DNA of 64,000 bases from an uncultured Bacteroidota bacterium. Its GTDB lineage: Bacteria > Bacteroidota > Bacteroidia > Bacteroidales > F082. This document shows, piece after piece, positions 17,898 to 25,657 of the stretch (its first letter is position 1; each line of letters begins with the position of its first letter). The translations under genes and the position numbers were made by a program. Location: the NCBI GenBank assembly GCA_900542475.1, contig UQNO01000003.1, positions 37,269 through 101,268 on the forward strand, given 5' to 3'. The notes beneath the pieces were generated by a model. That model was given only the letters and a program-made list of their open reading frames with translations, had not been told where the DNA came from and ran no database searches.

Positions 17898-18458
17898 TTA
17901 TTTACCTGCTGCCTTACCAGCCTTGCGACGGAGCACTTCACCCTCAAACTTGATGCCCTTGCCCTTATAAGGTTCGGGTTTACGGTATGAGCGGATCTTT
18001 GCGGCGACTTGACCGAGCAACTGCTTGTCGTGTGAACGCATCTTGAGGATAGGGTTCTTACCTCTTTCGTTAATGGTCTCGCATGTGATTTCTGCCGGCA
18101 TGACGAAAATCATGTTGTGTGAGAAACCGAGTGAGAGTTCGAGTTGTTTGCCGTTGGCTTTGGCTTCTGCTTTATAGCCGACGCCGACAAATTCCTGAAC
18201 TGTTTCGAAACCTTCTGATACGCCTTTCACCATATTGAAGAACAATGCGCGGTAGAGACCGTGTTTGGCTGAAGCGTCAGGGATGTTAGCCGGTGCCACT
18301 TGAATATGACCGTCTTCTATTTTAACGTCAACATCGCCGTGGAAATCCTGGCTGAGTGTGCCAAGTTTACCTTTGACTGTGAGAACGTTATCTTTGATTG
18401 TAACCTCAGTACCTGCTGGGATTGCAATTGGTAATTTACCGATTCTTGATAATGCCAT
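17898..18458 (-). CDS. rplF: 50S ribosomal protein L6
   Basis: 186 residues, two tandem L6 folds. Begins MALSRIGKLPIAIPAGTEV and carries the C-terminal signature RKPEPYKGKGIKFEGE. Supports the sarcin-ricin loop region. Confidence 0.98.
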   Translation of the reverse strand: MALSRIGKLPIAIPAGTEVTIKDNVLTVKGKLGTLSQDFHGDVDVKIEDGHIQVAPANIPDASAKHGLYRALFFNMVKGVSEGFETVQEFVGVGYKAEAKANGKQLELSLGFSHNMIFVMPAEITCETINERGKNPILKMRSHDKQLLGQVAAKIRSYRKPEPYKGKGIKFEGEVLRRKAGKAAGK

Positions 18459-18475
18459 AACTGTTTCCTCCTATA

Positions 18476-18874
18476 TTATGATACATAGCACAACACTTCG
18501 CCTCCGATATGGAGATTGCGGGCTTCTTTATCTGTCATAATGCCTCTTGAAGTCGAGATGATTGCAATGCCAAGGCCGTTCATGACTCTTGGGAGGCTTT
18601 CCGAGTCAGCATACTGACGGAGACCTGGACGTGAAACGCGGTCAATGTTCATGATAGCCGGCTGTTTGGTAACAGGGTGGTATTTAAGAGCAATCTTAAT
18701 AGTACCTTGAGGACCTTCTTCTTCGAATTTATAGTTAAGGATATAGCCTTTTTCGAAGAGGATTTTGGTGATAGCCTTCTTCACATTGGAAGCAGGGACT
18801 TCCACGATTCTATGTTTAGCGTTGACGGCATTGCGCACGCGTGTCAAAAAATCTGCTATAGGGTCTGTAATCAT
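18476..18874 (-). CDS. rpsH: 30S ribosomal protein S8
   Basis: 132 residues. Starts MITDPIADFLTRVRNA and ends with the S8 motif GLGIAIISTSRGIMTDKEARN. Binds the central domain of 16S rRNA; regulator of the spc operon in E. coli. Confidence 0.98.
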   Translation of the reverse strand: MITDPIADFLTRVRNAVNAKHRIVEVPASNVKKAITKILFEKGYILNYKFEEEGPQGTIKIALKYHPVTKQPAIMNIDRVSRPGLRQYADSESLPRVMNGLGIAIISTSRGIMTDKEARNLHIGGEVLCYVS

Positions 18875-18895
18875 AGTTTTAATCCTTTTAATTAT

Positions 18896-19165
18896 TTACC
18901 AACTTGCTTTTTTAACACCTGGGATCAAGCCTTTGAGGGCCATTTCACGGAAGTTGATACGTGAGATGCCGAACTGACGCATATAACCTTTTGGACGTCC
19001 TGTAAGCTGACAACGATTGTGTACGCGGACTGGTGAAGCGTTTCTTGGAAGCTTCTGGAGACCTACGTAGTCGCCGGCTGCCTTGAGGGCAGCGCGTTTC
19101 TCGGCGTATTTCTCTACCATCGCCATTCTCTTGCGCTCGCGCGCTTTCATTGATTCTTTTGCCAT
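18896..19165 (-). CDS. rpsN: 30S ribosomal protein S14 (zinc-free type)
   Basis: 89 residues, the long form without the CxxC zinc motif. C-terminal signature RCQLTGRPKGYMRQFGISRINFRE. Located between rplE and rpsH. Confidence 0.97.
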   Translation of the reverse strand: MAKESMKARERKRMAMVEKYAEKRAALKAAGDYVGLQKLPRNASPVRVHNRCQLTGRPKGYMRQFGISRINFREMALKGLIPGVKKASW

Positions 19166-19172
19166 ATCTTAC

Positions 19173-19730
19173 TTATTTTTTCTGGTTTTTAAATGGAAGA
19201 CCAAACTGTTTCAACAAGGCCATTGCTTCCTTGTCGGTGTTCGCTGATGTGACAAGAGTGATATCCATACCGTTGATTTTGTTGACTTTGTCCATGTCGA
19301 TTTCCGGGAAGATAATCTGCTCGCTCACGCCGAAGCTATAGTTGCCGCGGCCGTCGAAGCCTTTGTCATTAATACCTCTGAAGTCACGAACACGTGGAAG
19401 GGCTACAGCGACTAAACGTTCGAGAAATTCGTACATCTTGTCACCGCGCAACGTCACGCGCACGCCGATCGGGTTACCACGACGAAGCTTGAAGTTGGAG
19501 ACGTCGTGTCTAGAAATTGTCGGAACGGCTTTTTGTCCGGTGATAGCTGTCATTTCCTCTATACCATAGTCAATCAGTTTTTTATCGGCGAGAGCTGCAC
19601 CGATACCCTGATTGAGCGAAATTTTCAAAAGCCGTGGAACCTGCATCACGGATTTGTAGTTGAATTCCTTCATCAACGCAGGCACGATTTCGCTCTTATA
19701 CTGTTCTCTGAGTTTGGGTTGATAGTTCAT
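19173..19730 (-). CDS. rplE: 50S ribosomal protein L5
   Basis: 185 residues. Binds 5S rRNA and contacts S13 across the subunit bridge. Contains the signature LNQGIGAALADKKLID and C-terminal FPEIDMDKVNKINGMDI. Its start overlaps the rplX stop by one base. Confidence 0.98.
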   Translation of the reverse strand: MNYQPKLREQYKSEIVPALMKEFNYKSVMQVPRLLKISLNQGIGAALADKKLIDYGIEEMTAITGQKAVPTISRHDVSNFKLRRGNPIGVRVTLRGDKMYEFLERLVAVALPRVRDFRGINDKGFDGRGNYSFGVSEQIIFPEIDMDKVNKINGMDITLVTSANTDKEAMALLKQFGLPFKNQKK

Positions 19731-20047
19731 TATTTAATAACCTCCCCTGTTTTTTTTGAATAACGGATTGATTTTCCTTGTTCATCTTTTTTACGACCGA
19801 TGCGGCCGGCTTTGCCGTCCTTGTCGCAAACCATAACGTTTGAGGCATGGATGGAAGCTTCTTTCTTTACGATACCTCCTTTGGGGTTTTCGGTACTCGG
19901 TCTCGTGTGCTTCGACACAAGATTGACGCCGTCAACGATGACGCGATTCTTCTCTTTATCGACGCTGAGCACTGTACCTTTCTTGCCCTTCTGGGTTCCG
20001 GCGATAACGACCACGCTGTCGCCTTTCTTTACGAACATTTTACTCAT
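19730..20047 (-). CDS. rplX: 50S ribosomal protein L24
   Basis: 105 residues with the KOW motif near the N-terminus (KKGDSVVVIAGTQKGKKGTV). Early 50S assembly factor near the exit tunnel. Confidence 0.97.
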   Translation of the reverse strand: MSKMFVKKGDSVVVIAGTQKGKKGTVLSVDKEKNRVIVDGVNLVSKHTRPSTENPKGGIVKKEASIHASNVMVCDKDGKAGRIGRKKDEQGKSIRYSKKTGEVIK

Positions 20048-20066
20048 AGCTTTTTTCCTTTCTTAA

Positions 20067-20435
20067 TTAGAGTACCTCGGGTGCAAGAGATACGATTTTC
20101 ATATACTGTTTCTCACGCAACTCTCTGGCTACCGGTCCAAAGATACGAGTTCCTAACATTTCGCCTTGTCCATTAAGAAGAACGCATGCGTTGTCGTCGA
20201 AGCGGATGTATGATCCGTCGGCGCGGCGTGTTTCCTTCTTGGTGCGGACTACGACTGCCTTTACTACTGAACCCTTCTTCACGTTACCGCTTGGAAGAGC
20301 GTCTTTCACTGTAACCACGATAACGTCGCCGATACGGGCATAACGTTTTCTGGTTCCACCTAATACTCTGATGCAGAGCACTTCCTTCGCACCGCTATTG
20401 TCGGCTACTGCAAGTCTTGATTCTTGTTGTAACAT
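20067..20435 (-). CDS. rplN: 50S ribosomal protein L14
   Basis: 122 residues, standard. Begins MLQQESRLAVADNSGAKEV and ends FGPVARELREKQYMKIVSLAPEVL-like. Lies at the subunit interface. One-base overlap with rpsQ. Confidence 0.98.
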   Translation of the reverse strand: MLQQESRLAVADNSGAKEVLCIRVLGGTRKRYARIGDVIVVTVKDALPSGNVKKGSVVKAVVVRTKKETRRADGSYIRFDDNACVLLNGQGEMLGTRIFGPVARELREKQYMKIVSLAPEVL

Positions 20436-20695
20436 TACTTGGCCCTTTCTATAATTTCAACGAGTCTCCAACGTTTTTTCTTGCTCAGAGGACGTGTTTC
20501 CATAATGCGCACGGTGTCACCGATGTTGCAATCATTGTTCTCGTCGTGTGCGAAGAATCTTGTTGATTTCTTAACAAATTTACCGTAAATCGGGTGTTTC
20601 ATACGACGTTCAATCACAACGACGATCGTCTTATCCATCTTATTGCTGGCCACCACGCCGATTCTCTCTTTTCTAAGATTTCTTTCCATTTTCAT
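20435..20695 (-). CDS. rpsQ: 30S ribosomal protein S17
   Basis: 86 residues, OB fold. Signature NKMDKTIVVVIERRMKHPIYGK and the C-terminal GDTVRIMETRPLSKKKRWRL. A second Met two codons in (MERNL) is an alternative start. Confidence 0.97.
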   Translation of the reverse strand: MKMERNLRKERIGVVASNKMDKTIVVVIERRMKHPIYGKFVKKSTRFFAHDENNDCNIGDTVRIMETRPLSKKKRWRLVEIIERAK

Positions 20696-20710
20696 TCCTT
20701 TCGTCGTTTA

Positions 20711-20917
20711 TTATTTAACGTTCTTTTCCGCATTCTGACGCTTTGTGAGCTCTGTCAGCATACGTGCTATCTGTTTGCGAGTAGCGCTGATTGTGTTCGG
20801 ATTATCCAATGGAGAAACTGCGTGTTGCAATTTCATCTTGACATATTGTGTGCGCATGGCCTCAATACGTTCCATCAGATCAGCAGTGCTTAATTCATTG
20901 ATTGATTCTTTCTTCAT
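20711..20917 (-). CDS. rpmC: 50S ribosomal protein L29
   Basis: 68 residues from the ATG at 20917 (MKKESINELSTADLMERIE). That start gives a normal L29; the in-frame ATG at 20944 would overlap rplP. Two-helix protein near the tunnel exit. The C-terminal half has SPLDNPNTISATRKQIARM, the L29 signature. Confidence 0.92.
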   Translation of the reverse strand: MKKESINELSTADLMERIEAMRTQYVKMKLQHAVSPLDNPNTISATRKQIARMLTELTKRQNAEKNVK

Positions 20918-20933
20918 GGTGCTTACTGTTTTT

Positions 20934-21353
20934 TTATTCGACATAATCTCTTCTAACCACAAACTTAGTTGCTACAGGAAGCTTTTGAGCGGCTAAACGG
21001 AGTGCCTCTTTTGCCACTGCCAACGGCACGCCCGCAGCTTCGAAAAGCATGTGACCTGGAGTTACGCGAGCCACGAAGTACTCGACGTCTCCCTTACCTT
21101 TACCCATACGAACCTCGAGAGGTTTCTTGGTGATAGGTTTGTCGGGGAATATTCTGATCCAAATCTGTCCCTCACGTTTCATATAACGTGTTACGGCTTG
21201 ACGTGCAGCCTCAATCTGGCGTGCCGTGATCAGGTGTTCCTCAAGTGTTTTAATACCAAAAGTACCGAAGGCGAGTTCATGGCCGCGGTGTGCGTTGCCT
21301 TTCATCTTGCCTTTTTGAGGTCTTCTGTATCTTGTTCTTTTAGGTTGTAACAT
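20934..21353 (-). CDS. rplP: 50S ribosomal protein L16
   Basis: 139 residues. Contains the L16 signatures KMKGNAHRGHELAFG and MGKGKGDVEYFVARV. Located near the A-site tRNA elbow. Confidence 0.98.
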   Translation of the reverse strand: MLQPKRTRYRRPQKGKMKGNAHRGHELAFGTFGIKTLEEHLITARQIEAARQAVTRYMKREGQIWIRIFPDKPITKKPLEVRMGKGKGDVEYFVARVTPGHMLFEAAGVPLAVAKEALRLAAQKLPVATKFVVRRDYVE

Positions 21354-21374
21354 CTCTTATCTTTTTTAATTCTA

Positions 21375-22109
21375 TTACTTTGTAGTACGTTTATTACGAC
21401 GCGGGGCGCCTCCGTTGGGTTTGCCGGCGTTGCCGCCTTTTTTAGGCGCGGATGCCGCTGTGGAGGTAGGCACCAGTTCCGGACGACCATAGACTTCACC
21501 TTTGCAAATCCACACCTTGATACCGATACGGCCATACGATGTGTGAGCCTCTACGAGAGAGTAGTCGATGTCTGCGCGCAATGTGTGCAACGGAATGCGA
21601 CCTTCCTTGTAAGTTTCCTGACGAGCCATTTCAGCACCACCGACACGGCCTGATGCGATGACTTTGATACCTTCGGCACCAATTCTCATTGTATCCGACA
21701 CTGCTTTCTTGATGGCACGGCGGAATGACACACGTCCTTCAATTTGTTTTGCTATTGAGCTTGCCACGATAAACGCGTCAAGTTCCGGTCTTTTAATCTC
21801 GCTGATGTTGATTTGAATCTCTTTGCCGATGAGTTTCTTCATCTCTTCCTTCAACTTATCGACCTCTGTGCCACCTTTACCTATGATAACACCTGGACGA
21901 GCCGTGAAGATAGTGACTGTGACGAGCTTTATCGAACGCTCGATACCGATTTTTGAGATACTTGCCTTGCCGAGACGAGCGGTAAGATACTTGCGAATCT
22001 TATCGTCTTCACCGATATTCTTGGCTGTTTCTTTTCCACAGTACCAATTAGAGTCCCAACCTTTGATGACTCCGAGTCTTAAACCTATTGGATGAGTTTT
22101 CTGTCCCAT
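21375..22109 (-). CDS. rpsC: 30S ribosomal protein S3
   Basis: 244 residues: KH domain (RPGVIIGKGGTEVDKLKEEM) then the C-terminal domain with GRVGGAEMARQETYKEGRIP. A basic low-complexity tail of ~25 residues follows. Part of the mRNA entry channel. Confidence 0.98.
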   Translation of the reverse strand: MGQKTHPIGLRLGVIKGWDSNWYCGKETAKNIGEDDKIRKYLTARLGKASISKIGIERSIKLVTVTIFTARPGVIIGKGGTEVDKLKEEMKKLIGKEIQINISEIKRPELDAFIVASSIAKQIEGRVSFRRAIKKAVSDTMRIGAEGIKVIASGRVGGAEMARQETYKEGRIPLHTLRADIDYSLVEAHTSYGRIGIKVWICKGEVYGRPELVPTSTAASAPKKGGNAGKPNGGAPRRNKRTTK

Positions 22110-22120
22110 TGTAATCTTAA

Positions 22121-22558
22121 TTAATTCTTTTCTTCAACATTAGCTTCTGCGACTTTCATATCTGCAATTCTGCTATCGACGATGATAGTGACGTGGTTAG
22201 AACGTTTGCGGATGCGGTGCGCGCGTCCTTGTGGGGCTGGCTGAATGCGTTTCAGTGTGCGGCCTTCATCAACAAAGATTTCTTTTACGTACAGGTTGGC
22301 ATCTTCAAAACGCTTACCTTCGTTTTTAGCTTCCCAGTTGGCGATTGCAGAGCGGAGTAGTTTGTACACCGGCTTTGCAGCTGCTTTTGGTGAGTATAAT
22401 AAGGCATGCAGTGCAAGTTCCACTTTCATTCCTCTAATCATGTCAGCGACCAAACGCATCTTGCGTGGTGAAGTAGGAATATCATTGTATTTTGCAATGG
22501 CGACCTGCTTCTTAGCTGCCTTTCTGGCTTCTGCTGTAATATGTTTTCTTGCTCCCAT
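22121..22558 (-). CDS. rplV: 50S ribosomal protein L22
   Basis: 145 residues. Tunnel-wall loop lies near KRIQPAPQGRAHRIRKRSNH. N-terminal and C-terminal extensions of about 15 residues each go beyond the E. coli core. Confidence 0.97.
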   Translation of the reverse strand: MGARKHITAEARKAAKKQVAIAKYNDIPTSPRKMRLVADMIRGMKVELALHALLYSPKAAAKPVYKLLRSAIANWEAKNEGKRFEDANLYVKEIFVDEGRTLKRIQPAPQGRAHRIRKRSNHVTIIVDSRIADMKVAEANVEEKN

Positions 22559-22566
22559 AGTTCTTA

Positions 22567-22839
22567 TTATTTGTCTTTTCTGTTACCGGCGTGGCCTCTG
22601 AAGGTACGTGTTGGCGCGAACTCGCCGAGTTTATGTCCAACCATGTTTTCAGTCACGTAAACCGGGATGAATTTATTACCGTTGTGAACAGCGATGGTTT
22701 GTCCAACGAAATCAGGTGAAATCATTGAAGCTCTTGACCAAGTCTTGATAACGGTCTTCTTTCCTGTTGCTACATTATCCAAAACTCTCTGTTCGAGTTT
22801 ATAATGGATATATGGTCCTTTTTTAAGTGAACGACTCAT
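22567..22839 (-). CDS. rpsS: 30S ribosomal protein S19
   Basis: 90 residues. Starts MSRSLKKGPYIHYKLEQRV and ends with the S19 signature MVGHKLGEFAPTRTFRGHAG. Binds the head of the 30S with S13. Confidence 0.98.
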   Translation of the reverse strand: MSRSLKKGPYIHYKLEQRVLDNVATGKKTVIKTWSRASMISPDFVGQTIAVHNGNKFIPVYVTENMVGHKLGEFAPTRTFRGHAGNRKDK

Positions 22840-22864
22840 GTTTTTCTTTTTTTTACTTGGTTAA

Positions 22865-23689
22865 TTACTTCTTACGTCTTTCAATGATATACTTGTTGGA
22901 TGCGTTCTTTGGACGACGTGTCTTGTAGCCCTTTGCCGGCAAGCCCTTGCGGCTTCTTGGGTGGCCACCAGACGCACGGCCTTCACCACCGCCCATCGGG
23001 TGGTCGACTGGGTTCATGACGACACCACGGACGCGTGGACGACGACCTAACCAGCGGCTGCGACCTGCTTTACCTGATTTCTCGAGGTTGTGGTCAGCAT
23101 TCGACACTGTTCCAATTGTGGCTCTGCAAGCCTGGAGGATGAGACGTGTCTCTCCCGAAGGCATCTTCAAGATGGCGTATTTACCATCACGTGACATCAG
23201 CTGTGCGTATGCGCCTGCGCTGCGAGCCATCTTGGCACCCTGACCAGGACGCAACTCTATGTTGTGGATGATTGTACCGAACGGGACATCGCTCAAGAAC
23301 AATGTGTTACCGACATTCGGAGTGGCATCCTTGCCTGACATCACCTCTTGTCCGACCTTCAAGCCTTGAGGCGCGATGATGTAACGCTTCTCGCCGTCGG
23401 TGTAAACCACCAACGCGATGCGTGCTGTGCGGTTAGGATCGTACTCGATAGTCTTGACGATTCCCTTGATACCGTCTTTATCGCGCTTGAAGTCGATAAT
23501 TCTGTATCTCTGCTTATGACCGCCGCCAATGTTGCGGACAGTCTCTTTTCCAGTATTGTTACGGCCGCCGGTGCTCTTCTTAGGAGCAAGCAACGATCTC
23601 TCCGGCTTGTTGGTCGTAATGTCGTCAAACGCACTGATAACTTTGAAGCGCTGACCTGGAGTTGTTGGTTTATATTTCTTTAAAGCCAT
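22865..23689 (-). CDS. rplB: 50S ribosomal protein L2
   Basis: 274 residues. SH3-like and OB domains; the conserved VMNPVDHPMGGGEGRASG loop with the His needed for peptidyl transfer is at about residues 224-241. Confidence 0.98.
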   Translation of the reverse strand: MALKKYKPTTPGQRFKVISAFDDITTNKPERSLLAPKKSTGGRNNTGKETVRNIGGGHKQRYRIIDFKRDKDGIKGIVKTIEYDPNRTARIALVVYTDGEKRYIIAPQGLKVGQEVMSGKDATPNVGNTLFLSDVPFGTIIHNIELRPGQGAKMARSAGAYAQLMSRDGKYAILKMPSGETRLILQACRATIGTVSNADHNLEKSGKAGRSRWLGRRPRVRGVVMNPVDHPMGGGEGRASGGHPRSRKGLPAKGYKTRRPKNASNKYIIERRKK

Positions 23690-23691
23690 CT

Positions 23692-23982
23692 TTAAATGTT
23701 GCTAAAAAAGTCAATTGTTTCACCTTTAGCCAAAGTCACGATAGCCTTCTTGAAAGCGTCTCTTCTGCCTTCAATCATACCGGCCTTTGTATAACGCGAC
23801 TTGAGCTTTCCTTCATATCTCATAGTGTTGACGGCAGCCACCTGAACGCCGTAGAGGTCCTGAACGGCCTGTTTGATCTGCAGCTTGTTGGCGCGGACAT
23901 CAACGATGAATGCGTACCGGTTCAGCTTCTCGCTGATAGCGGTCATCTTTTCCGTAATAACAGGTTTCTTAATGATAATCAT
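23692..23982 (-). CDS. rplW: 50S ribosomal protein L23
   Basis: 96 residues. Begins MIIIKKPVITEKMTAIS and carries VDVRANKLQIKQAVQDLYGV. Docking site for trigger factor and SRP at the tunnel exit. Two bases upstream of rplB. Confidence 0.97.
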   Translation of the reverse strand: MIIIKKPVITEKMTAISEKLNRYAFIVDVRANKLQIKQAVQDLYGVQVAAVNTMRYEGKLKSRYTKAGMIEGRRDAFKKAIVTLAKGETIDFFSNI

Positions 23983-24002
23983 CTCTCTAATCTTTTTAAG
24001 GT

Positions 24003-24629
24003 TTATCCAAGAATTTCATCGATAATCGCAAGTGAGCTTTCTGTGATGAAGAGCTTCTTGGCATTCAGAATATCATAAGTGTTGAGGTTACGGGCAAGTC
24101 CAACATTTGTGCGCTGGATGTTCCTTGCTGACAACACAACATTTATGTTTGTCTCTGGGAAAACGAACAAGTTCTTGCCACCATTCACTTTAAGATTGTT
24201 CAAGACTTCGATCATCTTCTTTGTCTTGACTGTGTCAAATGTGAAGTCTTCGAGGATCACTATCTCGTTGCCTTGTGCCTTGTATGTAAGAGCCGAACGG
24301 CGTGCGAGCTGTTTCACCTTCTTGTTCAACTTGAAACTGTAGTCACGCGGCTGTGGTCCGAACACGCGGCCACCACCTCTTAACAATGGTGATTTGATGT
24401 CACCACGACGCGCACCGCCTGTGCCCTTCTGACGGAACAACTTGCGTGTGCTGCCTGATATCTCGCTACGTGTCTTGGCCTTGTGTGTGCCCTGACGCTG
24501 AGCCGCCAAATATTGCTTCGTATCAAGATAGATGCAATGATCATTTGGCTCGATGCCGTAGATGTTCTCGTTTAACTGGACTTTACGTCCTGTTGATTCT
24601 CCGGTAATCTTTAAAACTTCTAACTCCAT
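24003..24629 (-). CDS. rplD: 50S ribosomal protein L4
   Basis: 208 residues; the extended tunnel loop includes KLFRQKGTGGARRGDIKSP. In E. coli L4 also represses the S10 operon. Overlaps the end of rplC by ten bases, so translation is probably coupled. Confidence 0.98.
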   Translation of the reverse strand: MELEVLKITGESTGRKVQLNENIYGIEPNDHCIYLDTKQYLAAQRQGTHKAKTRSEISGSTRKLFRQKGTGGARRGDIKSPLLRGGGRVFGPQPRDYSFKLNKKVKQLARRSALTYKAQGNEIVILEDFTFDTVKTKKMIEVLNNLKVNGGKNLFVFPETNINVVLSARNIQRTNVGLARNLNTYDILNAKKLFITESSLAIIDEILG

Positions 24630-25249
24630 CTCTCAATTTTTAAATAGCCGTTCTTTGCTCCCGGTACCGAACCTTTTACTACTAACAAATTCTTTTCCGG
24701 AACGATTTTCACAATTTGGAGGTTGATGGCCTTCACTTTATGGTTTCCCATTTGACCACCCATACGCAATCCTTTGAAAACTCTCGCAGGATAAGCGCAA
24801 GCTCCGATTGAACCTGGTTTTCTCAAACGGTTATGCTGACCGTGAGTCGCTTGTCCAACGCCATTGAAATGATGACGTTTCACTACACCTTGGAAGCCTT
24901 TACCTTTGCTGATGCCGCTGACATCAACGAACTCGCCTTCCATGAACACTTCGACGGTAATTGTCTCTCCCAGACCTTTTCTGTGACCTGCCTCGAAACG
25001 AGTGAACTCTCTAACCAATTTCTTGGGCGTTGTCCCGGCTTTCTCAAAATGCTTCTGCATAGCCTTGGAGGTGTTCTTCACCTTCTTCTCGTCAAACGCC
25101 AATTGGATAGCTTCGTAACCGTCTTTCTCTTTCGTTCTTACTTGGGTTACTACACATGGACCTGCCTCGATGACTGTCACCGGCACGTTTTTGCCGTTGG
25201 CATCATACACGCTGGTCATCCCAATCTTTTTTCCTAGTATTCCTGACAT
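24620..25249 (-). CDS. rplC: 50S ribosomal protein L3
   Basis: 209 residues. Begins MSGILGKKIGMTSVYD and has the L3 signature FVDVSGISKGKGFQGVVKRH. Reaches towards the peptidyl transferase centre. Confidence 0.98.
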   Translation of the reverse strand: MSGILGKKIGMTSVYDANGKNVPVTVIEAGPCVVTQVRTKEKDGYEAIQLAFDEKKVKNTSKAMQKHFEKAGTTPKKLVREFTRFEAGHRKGLGETITVEVFMEGEFVDVSGISKGKGFQGVVKRHHFNGVGQATHGQHNRLRKPGSIGACAYPARVFKGLRMGGQMGNHKVKAINLQIVKIVPEKNLLVVKGSVPGAKNGYLKIERWS

Positions 25250-25284
25250 TGCTACTAATTTAAGCTGTTAATTACTAGATAGTT

Positions 25285-25593
25285 TTACAATAATTTAATT
25301 TCTACGTCCACGCCATTAGGCATCTCCAATTTCATCAAAGCATCAATCTGTTGAGAAGTGGCGTTGTAGATGTCCAACAATCTCTTGTAGTACGACAACT
25401 CGAACTGCTCACGTGATTTCTTGTGAACGAATGTGGAGCGCAAAACAGTGTAGATTTTTTTGTCGGTCGGAAGCGGAATGGGACCGCTGACGACTGCACC
25501 AGTCATTTTGATGGTTTTCACAATCTTCTCGGCTGACTTGTCAACCAAGTTGTGATCGTGCGACTTTAATTTGATTCTAATTCTTTGGCTCAT
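25285..25593 (-). CDS. rpsJ: 30S ribosomal protein S10
   Basis: 102 residues. Signature GAVVSGPIPLPTDKKIYTVLRS. First gene of the S10 cluster. Only 64 bases separate it from fusA and I see no good promoter there, so the str and S10 clusters are probably one transcription unit. Confidence 0.98.
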   Translation of the reverse strand: MSQRIRIKLKSHDHNLVDKSAEKIVKTIKMTGAVVSGPIPLPTDKKIYTVLRSTFVHKKSREQFELSYYKRLLDIYNATSQQIDALMKLEMPNGVDVEIKLL

Positions 25594-25657
25594 AAGACCT
25601 TTGTTTAATTTATTTATTTTTAATTATTTATTTCGTTAACGTTTCGACTCCTATTGA

